A DNA stretch of 33,686 nt from JAOTWJ01 sp036398175 (GTDB lineage: Bacteria; Gemmatimonadota; Gemmatimonadetes; Gemmatimonadales; GWC2-71-9), in contig DASWHL010000092.1 of assembly GCA_036398175.1 (NCBI GenBank), forward strand, positions 1 to 33,686, given 5' to 3'. The notes beneath the pieces are model-generated. The model did not search any database and was not told where the DNA came from. It worked only from the letters and a program-made list of their open reading frames with translations. The stretch's first letter is position 1, and every line of letters starts with the position of its first letter. Below, piece after piece: positions 1 to 7,987 of the stretch. The position numbers and the translations under genes are program-made.

Positions 1-70
1 ATGCGGTCCAACGTGGACGCGGTGGGTTCCGGAGTGATAACCAGACGAACGAGACGTGCGGCGGGGAATC

Positions 71-127
71 GCAGATTGCAGATCGCAGATCGCAGATTGC
101 GGATCCGTCGGCCGATCTGCAATCTGC
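71..127. repeat. GCAGATY heptamer array ending in a perfect-length hairpin
   Basis: Five head-to-tail heptamers (GCAGATT, GCAGATC, GCAGATC, GCAGATT, GCGGATC) fill 71-105. Two inverted copies (GATCTGC, AATCTGC) follow at 114-127. Bases 92-105 and 114-127 can form a 14-bp stem with one G-T pair and an 8-base loop. The structure lies just 3' of the minus-strand tRNA-Met, so it could act as a terminator or processing signal, although it has no T-run. The direct-plus-inverted heptamer design looks more like a dispersed intergenic repeat. Function is not known from the sequence. Confidence 0.8.
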
Positions 128-134
128 ACTCGAA

Positions 135-208
135 TAGCGGAGGAGGGATTCGAACCCCCGACACGCGGATTATGATTCCGCTGCTCTAACCAGCTGAGCT
201 ACTCCGCC
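135..208 (-). tRNA. tRNA-Met (CAU), elongator type
   Basis: Read on the minus strand this folds as a complete 74-nt class I tRNA. The acceptor is GGCGGAG pairing with CTCCGCT, with a G1-U72 pair. The D-arm has AGCTC and GGTTAGAGC, the anticodon stem is GCGGA/TCCGC around loop ATCATAA (anticodon CAT), and the T-arm loop is TTCGAAT. The discriminator is A and CCA is not encoded. The initiator hallmarks (C1-A72 mismatch and GGG/CCC anticodon stem) are absent, so elongator Met is favoured. A lysidine-modified tRNA-Ile2 also carries CAU and cannot be fully excluded by eye. It lies 77 bases downstream of the ftsB-like stop on the same strand. Confidence 0.93.
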
Positions 209-285
209 GAGCCCTGCCACTCAACGCCCCCGCGGGACAAGCGGGATGGGCGGGATGGAAGTTTAGCCCGGCCCCATGCTCCCAT

Positions 286-570
286 TCAAGGTTCCTCGGG
301 GATTTCCACCTGGAACATGATCTCGCCGGGCCGGAGCATGCCGTAGCGCTCCCGCGCCACCCGCTCCTGCGTGGCCGGATCGCGCTCGAGCCGCCGCACC
401 TCGATCTCGAGGCTGTCAATCTCGATCCGCAGGCTGTCGAGCGCCGCGCGCTGCGCGCGCACGTCCCCGCGCAGCTGCCACCAATCCCACGTCGCGTACT
501 CGCCCCCGGCCACCCCAAAGGCGAGGCCGCCCACGATGCCCACGGTGGCGAGCAGGCGGGTGCGCGTCAC
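286..570 (-). CDS. septum formation initiator family protein (FtsB/DivIC-like)
   Basis: A 94-residue protein with one N-terminal membrane segment (about residues 5-24) and a heptad-rich coiled coil (about 36-66, rich in Leu/Ile with Arg and Glu). A conserved-looking C-terminal patch includes ARERYGMLRPGEIMF. This is the classic layout of FtsB/DivIC, the bitopic divisome protein that joins FtsL and FtsQ (DivIB) to activate septal peptidoglycan synthesis. The chosen start is a GTG at 570-568 that overlaps the eno stop codon as GTGA, implying translational coupling. An upstream ATG would place about 76 residues antisense-like over eno and is not credible. Enolase followed by an FtsB-type gene is a common bacterial arrangement. 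No Rho-independent terminator is obvious between its stop and tRNA-Met. Confidence 0.88.
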   Translation of the reverse strand: MTRTRLLATVGIVGGLAFGVAGGEYATWDWWQLRGDVRAQRAALDSLRIEIDSLEIEVRRLERDPATQERVARERYGMLRPGEIMFQVEIPEEP

Positions 571-1847
571 CGGCCGTAGATGGCGCCGCCGGGATAGTCG
601 GCGATCTCGCCGAGCTGCTCGGCGATGCGCAGCAGCTGGTTGTACTTGGCGACCCGGTCCGTGCGGGAGGCGCTGCCCGTCTTGATCTGCCCGGCCGACG
701 TCGCGACCGCGAGGTCCGCGATGAAGGTGTCCTCGGTCTCTCCCGACCGGTGCGAGATGATCTGCCCGTATCCGGACATCCGGGCCAGCTCGATGCACTC
801 GAGCGTCTCGGTGAGTGTGCCGATCTGGTTCACCTTGATCAGGATGGCGTTCGCCGCCCCCTGGTCAATGCCCTTGGACAGGAGGTCGGCATTCGTGCAG
901 AAGACGTCGTCGCCGACGAGTTGGATCTTGGCGCCCAACGCCTCGGTCAGGGCGGTCCAGCCGTCCCAGTCGCTCTCGGCCAGCCCGTCCTCGATGGACA
1001 CGATGGGGTACGCGTCGCACCACTGCTCGTACAGCCGGATCATCTCCTCGGAACGCCGCTTGGAGCCGTCGCCCTTCTTGAACGTGTACACGCCGTCCGC
1101 GTAGAACTCGCTCGCGGCCACGTCGAGCGCGATGGCCACGTCGTCACCAGGCGCGTAGCCCGCGGCCTTGATGGCCGCGACCACGGCGTCGAGCGCCGCC
1201 TCGTTGGACGGCAGCATGGGGGCAAACCCGCCCTCGTCGCCCACGGCCGTCGAGAGGCCCTGCGCCGCCAGCACTTTCTTCAGGTGGTGGAACACCTCGA
1301 CGCCCATCCGAAGCGCGTCCGGGAACGTGTCCGCCCCGATGGGCGCGATCATGAATTCCTGAGCGTCCACGTTGTTCGAGGCGTGGGCGCCGCCGTTCAG
1401 GATGTTCATGAGCGGCACGGGGAGCACGTGCACCATGGGCCCGCCGAGATACCGGTACAGCGGCATCCCGAAATGCTCCGCCGCCGCGCGCGCCGTGGCG
1501 AGCGAGACCGCGAGAATGGCGTTGGCGCCGAGGTTGCCCTTGTTGGGCGTGCCGTCGAGATCGAGCATCTCGTAGTCCACGGCCATCTGCTCCGTCCCAT
1601 CCAACCCTTCGAGACGCGGGCCGATGACTTCGTTGACGTTCTTGACGGCGTCCTGCACGCCCTTCCCCAGGAACCGGTCCTGGTCCTCGTCCCGCAGCTC
1701 CACGGCCTCGTGCTCGCCGGTGGACGCCCCGCTCGGCACGGCGGCCATGCCGTGCGCGCCGCTGGACAACGTGACTTCGGCCTCGACGGTGGGGTTCCCG
1801 CGCGAATCGAGGATCTCGCGTCCGGTGACTTCGATGATGGTGCTCAT
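567..1847 (-). CDS. eno: enolase (phosphopyruvate hydratase)
   Basis: A 426-residue full-length enolase, which interconverts 2-phosphoglycerate and phosphoenolpyruvate in glycolysis and gluconeogenesis in the cytoplasm. The N-terminal ILDSRGNPTVE motif and the phosphate-loop region PSGASTGEHEA are present. Catalytic and metal residues are visible: E205 in VGDEGGFAP, metal ligands D242, E286 and D313, catalytic K338 in ILIKVNQIG, and the signature SHRSGETED at 365-373. The ATG start at 1847 has only a weak purine stretch upstream. Its stop overlaps the GTG of the FtsB-like gene. The 105-base gap upstream contains a GTACCG direct repeat that may belong to its promoter. Nothing is missing compared with the family. 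Confidence 0.98.
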   Translation of the reverse strand: MSTIIEVTGREILDSRGNPTVEAEVTLSSGAHGMAAVPSGASTGEHEAVELRDEDQDRFLGKGVQDAVKNVNEVIGPRLEGLDGTEQMAVDYEMLDLDGTPNKGNLGANAILAVSLATARAAAEHFGMPLYRYLGGPMVHVLPVPLMNILNGGAHASNNVDAQEFMIAPIGADTFPDALRMGVEVFHHLKKVLAAQGLSTAVGDEGGFAPMLPSNEAALDAVVAAIKAAGYAPGDDVAIALDVAASEFYADGVYTFKKGDGSKRRSEEMIRLYEQWCDAYPIVSIEDGLAESDWDGWTALTEALGAKIQLVGDDVFCTNADLLSKGIDQGAANAILIKVNQIGTLTETLECIELARMSGYGQIISHRSGETEDTFIADLAVATSAGQIKTGSASRTDRVAKYNQLLRIAEQLGEIADYPGGAIYGR

Positions 1848-1912
1848 GGCGGTCTCGTGAAAGGCGTGTGCCGTGATTGCGGAGCGTGGGTGGTCGGCGG
1901 TGGACGGGGGAA

Positions 1913-1929
1913 CGGTACAACATCGGTAC
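1913..1929. promoter_or_regulatory. direct repeat CGGTAC spaced by one helical turn upstream of eno
   Basis: Two identical hexamers CGGTAC lie at 1913-1918 and 1924-1929, giving an 11-bp period that puts both on the same DNA face. They sit in the only non-coding stretch upstream of eno, about 66-82 bases before its ATG. They could bind a regulator of the eno promoter, but a hexamer pair can arise by chance and no clear -35/-10 pair was recognised. Confidence 0.22.
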
Positions 1930-1952
1930 TGTTCGTGGGAGCCACGGTCCGC

Positions 1953-3080
1953 TCAGGCGCGGAGAGCCGCCGCCAGGTGCCTGCCCCAGGCCCGCCCTTC
2001 GGAGGGCGCATCGGGCCACCGCCACTCCAGGTACTCGCGCGGCGGAGCCACCAGCTCGCGCAGGAGCCGCCCGGTGCGGGGGGCGTCGGCCATGAGGAAC
2101 CGCCGCCAGAAAAGAGATCGCGTCACCGTCATGTGCGACGCGCGCTGCCTTCCCTGGCGTGCGGCCCAGGCCAGCCACGGCTTGAGCCGCAGCTGTCGCA
2201 GGGCCACCCGCCCGCGCCAGTCCCCGGGACCCAGCGGCACGCCGCGCAGGGGATACAGCAGCAGCTCATCCACCATGACGCGCCCCACCACGCGCAGCGC
2301 GCGTTCGACGCCCAGCAGCCGCGCGAGGTCGGTGAGCTGCTGGCCGCCCTGGTTGGGAATCGCCTGCCACAGGAGAATGAAGTCGAGCAGCCCGCGGATG
2401 TGGAGCATGTCATGGCGGACGAGATGGTGCAGCACGATGGCGGCATGATGCTCGTCGCTCAGCGTCGGCAGCCCGCGTTCCTGCCCCACGCCGGCCCAGA
2501 CGGTGGGCGGCAGAATCAGCTCCTCGTCCGGCAGGACCGTGGCCAGCGATTCGAGCCCCCAATGCAGGTCTATCAGGACCTCGCCCTGGCCCTCCTGCTC
2601 ATCGAGATCGCCGCGATGCAGGGTGACGCCGGGCCGCCGGGCGGCGGGGACCCATGCCCCGCTGGACCGCAGCTCGGTGAAGCCGAGCCCGTGGATGGCC
2701 GCCAGCGCTTCGCTGTAGTGATCGAGGTCCACGATCAGGTCAATGTCCGCGAGCTGCCGTTCGTCGAGCCGGTAGAACCGGCCGAGCAGGGCCACACCCT
2801 TGAAGAAGCAGTGGCGCACGCCGGCCTCGGCGAGCCCGCGGCTCACCGCGCGCGCCTCCTTGCGCAGCATAGCCCCGCGCTCGAGCCATTCGCTCGCCTT
2901 GGGGGGCTCCTCCAGCGCCTCGGGGGCATCCCCGCCCTCGAGGTGCCGCGCGACGAAGCCCCGCACCCCGAACCGGCCGGCGAGTTCGAGGCCGGGATCC
3001 TGCCCGCGGAGCTTCATCCCGCGGGCGACCTCGGCGAACGCCTGGTAGAGGCGCTCGGTGACTGCGGCGAGAGGGGGCAT
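1953..3080 (-). CDS. nucleotidyltransferase family protein (PF14907/NTP_transf_5-like)
   Basis: A 375-residue soluble protein resembling the uncharacterised nucleotidyltransferases of Pfam NTP_transf_5. The recognisable core is a CFFKGVALLGRFY block (Lys94) followed by RQLADIDLIVD, where D112 and D114 would be the metal-binding D-x-D. Further on come a DLHWG-type block and HHLVRHDMLHIRGLLD, all typical of this family. Substrate and acceptor are unknown. Relatives often sit in lasso-peptide or polysaccharide clusters, but here the neighbours are plsC and eno, with no precursor peptide or transport genes. The ATG start at 3080 lacks a Shine-Dalgarno sequence. A TAGTTT box nine bases upstream hints at a leaderless or near-leaderless transcript. 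The family call is fairly secure, the function is not. Confidence 0.8.
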   Translation of the reverse strand: MPPLAAVTERLYQAFAEVARGMKLRGQDPGLELAGRFGVRGFVARHLEGGDAPEALEEPPKASEWLERGAMLRKEARAVSRGLAEAGVRHCFFKGVALLGRFYRLDERQLADIDLIVDLDHYSEALAAIHGLGFTELRSSGAWVPAARRPGVTLHRGDLDEQEGQGEVLIDLHWGLESLATVLPDEELILPPTVWAGVGQERGLPTLSDEHHAAIVLHHLVRHDMLHIRGLLDFILLWQAIPNQGGQQLTDLARLLGVERALRVVGRVMVDELLLYPLRGVPLGPGDWRGRVALRQLRLKPWLAWAARQGRQRASHMTVTRSLFWRRFLMADAPRTGRLLRELVAPPREYLEWRWPDAPSEGRAWGRHLAAALRA

Positions 3081-3135
3081 GATGTGACTAAACTACGCCC
3101 GCCGCGCGCGTTGGAAAGGCGGGACCGGGTGCGGG

Positions 3136-3882
3136 CTACCGATCGAAAACCGCGTCCGCGGACGCGGCCCGCATCCGCAGAATTGCCGTATGCGACCGGC
3201 GCAGTAGCTCCTCGCGGTGGTCGTACGTCATTCCCGCCGTGGGAATCGGTTCGTCGAAGTAGATCGTGATGCGCTGGGGCCGGAGCAGCAGGTGCGCCTT
3301 GGGAAGAATCTGGAATGTGTTGGACACGTACACCGGCACGACGGGCACCTGGGCCGCCAACGCCAGCACGAACGGCCCCTTCTTGAACGGGAGCAGCCGG
3401 CCGGTGCGGCTGCGCGTGCCCTCCGGAAAGACGACGGTCGAGAGCCCGTCGCGGATCCAGGCCGCCACCTCCTCGTATGCCTCGATGGCCTGCGCCCGGT
3501 TCTGCCGGTCAATGTAGATATGCCCGGCGGCCTTCATGGCCTGCCCGAGCAGGGGGATCCTGGCCATTTCCTTCTTGGCCACGAAGCGGAGCGTCCCGGG
3601 AACCGTGCCGGCCAGCGCCAGAATGTCGAACCACGACTGGTGATTGCTGACGTAGACCACGGGGCGATCCCGCGGCACGCGTTCGAATCCCACCAGCGTT
3701 ACCCCGGTCCCCGCCGCCCTGGTCAGCCGCCGGGCCCACGTGGACTGGGTCCAGTCGTAAATCCCGCCCCGCCGCCACTTCACGCGCAGGAGCCCCGCGC
3801 CGACGGCAATCGAGGCATGCCAGATGGTGAGCGGCAGAATGGCGACGTAGTACCGGACCGAGCACCAGAGACGCGTCAGCAT
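3136..3882 (-). CDS. plsC: 1-acyl-sn-glycerol-3-phosphate acyltransferase (PlsC family)
   Basis: A 248-residue membrane-associated acyltransferase that would add the second acyl chain to lysophosphatidic acid to give phosphatidic acid. An N-terminal hydrophobic segment (about 10-32) should anchor it. The catalytic H-x4-D motif is NHQSWFD (H81, D86), and the glycerol-phosphate-binding motif is FPEGTRSR (152-159). A later VPVVPVYV stretch corresponds to the usual block IV. The ATG at 3882 was chosen because the longer open frame upstream runs into thiL and has no homology-like sequence. It starts 19 bases after the thiL stop, so the two are probably co-transcribed. Other lysophospholipid acyl acceptors (for example ornithine lipids) are possible for this fold. 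Confidence 0.93.
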   Translation of the reverse strand: MLTRLWCSVRYYVAILPLTIWHASIAVGAGLLRVKWRRGGIYDWTQSTWARRLTRAAGTGVTLVGFERVPRDRPVVYVSNHQSWFDILALAGTVPGTLRFVAKKEMARIPLLGQAMKAAGHIYIDRQNRAQAIEAYEEVAAWIRDGLSTVVFPEGTRSRTGRLLPFKKGPFVLALAAQVPVVPVYVSNTFQILPKAHLLLRPQRITIYFDEPIPTAGMTYDHREELLRRSHTAILRMRAASADAVFDR

Positions 3883-3901
3883 GGCCGCAATGTACGCGCG
3901 G

Positions 3902-4849
3902 TCAGAAGTGCGAGAACCCACGGCCCGGTTGCATCGGCCGCCCGTCTCGCAGCACCCGGACGCCCTCGCCCACGGCAACGCCACCAATGCGCGTGAGCGG
4001 CAGGTTGAACCGCCGCCCGAACCCCTCCGCCTCCCCAAACCCCTCGGGCAACGTCACCAGCAACTCATACTCCTCCCCCCCAACCAGCGCCACCACGACC
4101 GCCTCGTCCGCCCCGACCGCCGGATGCACCAGCACTCGCTCCGCCTCAACCACCAGCCCCACCCCCGACGCGGCCGCCAGGTGCCCGGCGTCGCCCACGA
4201 GTCCGTCGCTCAGGTCAATCATGGCCGTGGCCCCATGATCCCGGAGCCACGCGGCCTCCGCGATCCGCGGGACGGGATGGGCAAACCGGTCGCGGGCATC
4301 GGGAGGCGGCGTGCGGCCCGCCTCCCACGCGCTCACCGCGGTGCGCGGCCCGCCCAGGAGACCCGTCACCCACAGGCCGTCCCCCGGCTGCGCACCGCTC
4401 CGTCGCACGGGTTGGTCGGCCCGGCCCACCACCGTCACGTCCACGGTGACGTGGGGGGCCCGGACCAGGTCGCCACCCCACACGACCGCGCCCGTGGCAT
4501 CCGCCGCCCGCGCGATGCCGTCCATGAGCCGCTCGAGGAACTCCCCATCCCGGCCTTCCGGGACCCCCACCGCGGCCAGCACGCCGAGCGGCTCGGCCGC
4601 CACGGCCGCGAGATCGGAGAGCGCAGCGGCGCAGGCGCGCCAGCCGACTTCCTCGGCCGTGAGCCAATCCAGCCGGAAGTGGCGGCCCTCGATGGCCAGG
4701 TCGCAGGACAGCGCGAGGTGCGCGCCGTCCACGGTGATCAGCGCGGCATCGTCGCCCGCGCCGCGCAGGCGCGGCCCCAGGCGGCGGAAGACGGCGCGCA
4801 GGCGGTCGAACTCGCCGCCGGGCCCGAGCGGCGTGCCGCTTCCCGTCAT
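3902..4849 (-). CDS. thiL: thiamine-monophosphate kinase
   Basis: A 315-residue enzyme that phosphorylates thiamine monophosphate to the active cofactor thiamine diphosphate using ATP. AIR-synthase/PurM-type fold signatures are visible: GAGDDAALI near residue 30 (Mg/ATP-binding Asp pair), SCDLAIEGRHF, WGGDLVRAP, and MIDLSDGLVGDAGHLA near the middle. VGGEEYELLVT, also typical of ThiL, lies toward the C-terminus. Length matches the family. The ATG start overlaps the upstream propeller gene's stop as ATGA. No other thiamine genes are present, so this is probably a dispersed housekeeping copy inside a mixed operon with nnrDE and plsC. Confidence 0.95.
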   Translation of the reverse strand: MTGSGTPLGPGGEFDRLRAVFRRLGPRLRGAGDDAALITVDGAHLALSCDLAIEGRHFRLDWLTAEEVGWRACAAALSDLAAVAAEPLGVLAAVGVPEGRDGEFLERLMDGIARAADATGAVVWGGDLVRAPHVTVDVTVVGRADQPVRRSGAQPGDGLWVTGLLGGPRTAVSAWEAGRTPPPDARDRFAHPVPRIAEAAWLRDHGATAMIDLSDGLVGDAGHLAAASGVGLVVEAERVLVHPAVGADEAVVVALVGGEEYELLVTLPEGFGEAEGFGRRFNLPLTRIGGVAVGEGVRVLRDGRPMQPGRGFSHF

Positions 4850-6411
4850 GGCGTGAGCGCGTCCCGGCTGAACCGCACGAGCCCTGCCTCCGTGGCCAGC
4901 CAGACGTATCGCTCCGACAGCGCGATGCCGCGGACCGCGGCGGGAACGTCCCGCGGCACCGGAAACGGCACCACGGCGCCCGCGGCAAGGCGGACGTGGG
5001 CAAGCCCGCCGCGCCCACCCACCCACAGGCCCGACGCGTCGCCCGCCACCGCATAGATGGGCGCCACTTCACCGAGAATCCGGCCGACCACCCATGGGCC
5101 GGCTCCCGCCCGCCAGAGCAGCCGGTCCACGGTGGCGGCAATCACGGTGTCGCCCAGACGGGCCAGGGCCACGATCGCCTCACGCAGATCGGGCAGCGTA
5201 TCGGTGCCCGGCGCGACGAACACCTGCCCGTCCGGAGCGGCCAGGCCGAGACCGTCAATGAACCCCACCCAGGCCGAATCCCCGGTGGCCGCGATCGCCA
5301 GGGCCGGCACGCGCGGGCCCTCGGTCCGTGCGACGACCACCGAATCGGGAGGCACCAGCACCACGCCACGCCCGGTGGCAACCCAGGTGCCGGCCGCCCC
5401 CGTGGCGAGCGCGAACACGTCGTCGTCCGGGAGTCCATCCACGGTTTGCAGCCGGCGCGTCATGCCTCCGGGCTCGACCCGGACGATCCCCTGGTCGGTG
5501 GCCGCCCAGATCTCCCCGTTCCGCGCCGCCAGCCCGCGCACCACCGACGCCCGGAACCCCGTCCCGCGCGGCCCCTCTTCGTACGAGAAGCGCTGGAGAT
5601 CGTCCGAGACGAACGTGAGTCCGGACCGGGGTCCTTGATCGTCGGAGCCCACCCAGACGCCGTCCCGCACCGCGAGCACGGCGCCCGCGCCCGGGCTCAG
5701 CAGCCCGGCCGGCACGGGCTCAAACTGCGCCATGAGGGCGTCCACGAAGACGAGCCCCATGCCGTCCGTACCGAGATAGTACTCCTCCGTGCCGGGTACC
5801 ACGGCCGCGCTCGTGAAGTGGAACTGCCGGAGCCGCTCGTCGAACAGGGCCTGTCCGCCCATGGTGCGGAGGTAGGGAATGCGCGCCTCGAGCTGCTCCG
5901 GCGCGAGCGGCGCGATCCGCCGGCCGGCGGGCGGCGGTGGCGCCGGCGCCGGACTGAAGCCGCTCCGGGGAAGCAGTTGCCACCCGGCAGGCGACTGGAG
6001 GTAGATGCCCTGGATGGCGTCGTCCCGGTCGAACGCCAGGTCGCGCACGCCACCCGGGACCAGGTAGTCATCGAAGCTCCGAAAGACGGGCCGGTAGCGC
6101 ATGACCCCGGACACCGTGCCGAGCCAGACGGCGTCATCCGCCGGGTCCGCGAGCGCCGCGGTCACGCGCTCCCGCGGATACCCGTCGGCCGCGGTGACGG
6201 GCGGCACCCACTGGCGGAAGCGCCGATCGTAGATGGCGAGTCCGGTGGTCGTGGCGACGTAGACCCGGGCATCGGTGGCCGCGACCGCGTACACCATCTG
6301 CTGATCGGTGATGATGACGCGCTCGTCCTCGCGCCAGAGCCGGGCCTGACCCGAAAGCGGCCCGGCGCCCGCCGCGCCGAACGCGAGCAGAAGGAAGCCT
6401 CCCCGGATCAC
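4846..6411 (-). CDS. exported beta-propeller protein with two-component-regulator-propeller-like repeats
   Basis: A 521-residue protein with an N-terminal signal peptide (hydrophobic about 5-20, small residues before QARLW). The rest is built from repeats of the form W-(hydrophobic)-G/A-T-x-x-G-(hydrophobic), for example VWLGTVSGVMRY, IWAATDQGIVRV, TWVATGRGVVLV, LWVGGRGGLAHV and VWLATEAGLVRF. These match the Reg_prop/YVTN-like propeller blades found in hybrid sensor kinases, but no membrane, kinase or DNA-binding domain follows. It would therefore fold as a stand-alone periplasmic or secreted propeller. A Pro/Ala-rich linker lies around residue 153. The GTG start overlaps nnrD's stop (GTGA) and its stop overlaps the thiL start (ATGA). 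Ligand and role are unknown. Confidence 0.8.
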   Translation of the reverse strand: MIRGGFLLLAFGAAGAGPLSGQARLWREDERVIITDQQMVYAVAATDARVYVATTTGLAIYDRRFRQWVPPVTAADGYPRERVTAALADPADDAVWLGTVSGVMRYRPVFRSFDDYLVPGGVRDLAFDRDDAIQGIYLQSPAGWQLLPRSGFSPAPAPPPPAGRRIAPLAPEQLEARIPYLRTMGGQALFDERLRQFHFTSAAVVPGTEEYYLGTDGMGLVFVDALMAQFEPVPAGLLSPGAGAVLAVRDGVWVGSDDQGPRSGLTFVSDDLQRFSYEEGPRGTGFRASVVRGLAARNGEIWAATDQGIVRVEPGGMTRRLQTVDGLPDDDVFALATGAAGTWVATGRGVVLVPPDSVVVARTEGPRVPALAIAATGDSAWVGFIDGLGLAAPDGQVFVAPGTDTLPDLREAIVALARLGDTVIAATVDRLLWRAGAGPWVVGRILGEVAPIYAVAGDASGLWVGGRGGLAHVRLAAGAVVPFPVPRDVPAAVRGIALSERYVWLATEAGLVRFSRDALTP

Positions 6412-7964
6412 GACGTGACGGGCGGGGGGAGCGTCAGCAGGACCGGCGGCGTGGGCGCCACCGGCTGCGCGAGCACCTCCCAGACGGCGGGATAGGCGGC
6501 CGCCACGTCGTCCGGCCGCGTACCCCGCACGCCGCGGCGCTCCACGATGAGATCGGCCGCGCGGCCCATGACGTAGGCGCCGAGGGCCGCCGCGTCGAGC
6601 GGGGAGAGGCCGCGCGCCAGGAAGGCGGCGATGGTCCCGGCCAGCAGGTCGCCACTCCCGCCGGTGGCGAGCGCCGGATTCCCGGTCCCCACGACACGGC
6701 GCCCCTCGGCGCCGGCGATGACCGTGGGGACCCCCTTGAGCAGCACGGCCGCCCGGCCGGCCGCGGGGCCGCCCGCGATGGTTTCGAGCGCGGCCAGCGG
6801 CGCCGTGAAGGGATCGTCCCGGGCCAGCTCTGCCAGGTCCGGAAACTGGGCGGCGAACTCGCCGGCATGCGGGGTCAGGACGCGCGGGGCGTCACCCACC
6901 GCCGCAAGGCCGGGGACGTGCAGCGCATCGGCATCCAGCACGATGGGCGCGTTGGCCCGCTCCACGACCAGGGCCGCGAACGCCGACCGTTCCGCGCCGC
7001 GCCCCAGGCCGGGCCCCAGTACGATGGCGTCGGCCCAGTCCAGCGCTTCCGCGAGGTCGGGTTCGAGCGTGGGACCGAGCGCCGTCGTGACGGTGAGCGC
7101 GTCGGGGAGGTTGGCCTGCGCGGCGCGGAGCGAGGATTCGGGCAGGGCGAGCTTGACCAGTCCGGCCCCGCAGGCAAACGCCGTGCGCGCGGCGTGCATG
7201 GCCGCGCCCGCCATGCCGACCGCGCCCCCCACGATCAGCACGCGCCCGCGGTCGCCCTTGTGCATGGCGGGCGCGAACCCGGGGAGCACCGAGCGCGCCC
7301 AGTGGTCGGTTACGAACCGCGGCCACGTGGCGTCGGCCGGGGGAAACCCCATCTCGACCACCACGACCCGGCCCACCCAGTCGCGCGCGCGCAGATGGCC
7401 GCGGCGCAGCCCGCCGAACGTCACGGTGAGCTCGGCGCGGATAGGGCCATGCGCGATACCGGTGGTGAGATCGAGGCCCGTCGGTCCGTCAATCGCGGCC
7501 ACGGGCGCGCCGTGCGCCGCCACGAGCCTGGCCAGCTCGGCCAGGGGCCCGGACGGAGCGCCGCTCGCACCCGTGCCGAGCAGCGCGTCCACGATCACGC
7601 CCGCCGCGGGCCAGCGCTCCCCGGATTCGACCCACGCCACGCCGTCGGCGAGCGCAAGGGTCCGATTGGTCTCGCAGTCGGGCGACCGCTCCTTGGGGAG
7701 GTCCGTGCCCCACACGCGGACGCCCGCCGCATGCAGCGCGCGGGCCACAACCCAGCCATCGCCCCCGTTGTTGCCGGGGCCGGCCACCACCAGCACCCCC
7801 CGGTCCAGGAGCCCGGCCCGCTCCCGCGCGATGACCGCGGCCGCGGCCCGGCCCGCGGCCTCCATCAGCACGCGTCCGGGAATGCCCGCCTCGACACGCG
7901 CGCGCGCGTCCCACGCCGCGGCCTCCGCGGCGGTGAGCACGGGGATCACCGGACAGGTGGGCAT
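6408..7964 (-). CDS. nnr: bifunctional NAD(P)H-hydrate epimerase / ADP-dependent NAD(P)H-hydrate dehydratase
   Basis: A 518-residue fusion that repairs damaged NAD(P)H hydrates. The N-terminal YjeF_N domain (about 1-215) epimerises the R and S hydrates and shows GPGNNGGDGWVVAR and DALLGTGASG. The C-terminal ribokinase-like dehydratase domain (about 225-505) carries HKGDRGRVLIVGG, LTPHAGEFA and the nucleotide/active-site motif GTGNPALATGGSGDLLAG. Both domains look intact and the length is normal for the fused form. The ATG start is at 7964 and the stop overlaps the start of the propeller gene. Proximity to thiL and plsC suggests a general metabolic operon without a shared pathway. Confidence 0.96.
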   Translation of the reverse strand: MPTCPVIPVLTAAEAAAWDARARVEAGIPGRVLMEAAGRAAAAVIARERAGLLDRGVLVVAGPGNNGGDGWVVARALHAAGVRVWGTDLPKERSPDCETNRTLALADGVAWVESGERWPAAGVIVDALLGTGASGAPSGPLAELARLVAAHGAPVAAIDGPTGLDLTTGIAHGPIRAELTVTFGGLRRGHLRARDWVGRVVVVEMGFPPADATWPRFVTDHWARSVLPGFAPAMHKGDRGRVLIVGGAVGMAGAAMHAARTAFACGAGLVKLALPESSLRAAQANLPDALTVTTALGPTLEPDLAEALDWADAIVLGPGLGRGAERSAFAALVVERANAPIVLDADALHVPGLAAVGDAPRVLTPHAGEFAAQFPDLAELARDDPFTAPLAALETIAGGPAAGRAAVLLKGVPTVIAGAEGRRVVGTGNPALATGGSGDLLAGTIAAFLARGLSPLDAAALGAYVMGRAADLIVERRGVRGTRPDDVAAAYPAVWEVLAQPVAPTPPVLLTLPPPVTS

Positions 7965-7987
7965 GAGGCGGTCCGCGCCGCCGCGGA

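Noticed and set aside
71..127. Possible CRISPR-like array
   Set aside because: Units are 7 bp and abut without spacers, so it is a simple tandem/inverted repeat.
1..189. 62-residue plus-strand frame containing GIRTPDTR
   Set aside because: It is the well-known false translation across the antisense of a tRNA gene (tRNA-Met).
750..3269. 839-residue plus-strand frame opposite eno and the nucleotidyltransferase
   Set aside because: High GC keeps antisense frames open. Composition is His/Arg/Pro-rich without motifs, and real genes with catalytic motifs lie on the other strand.
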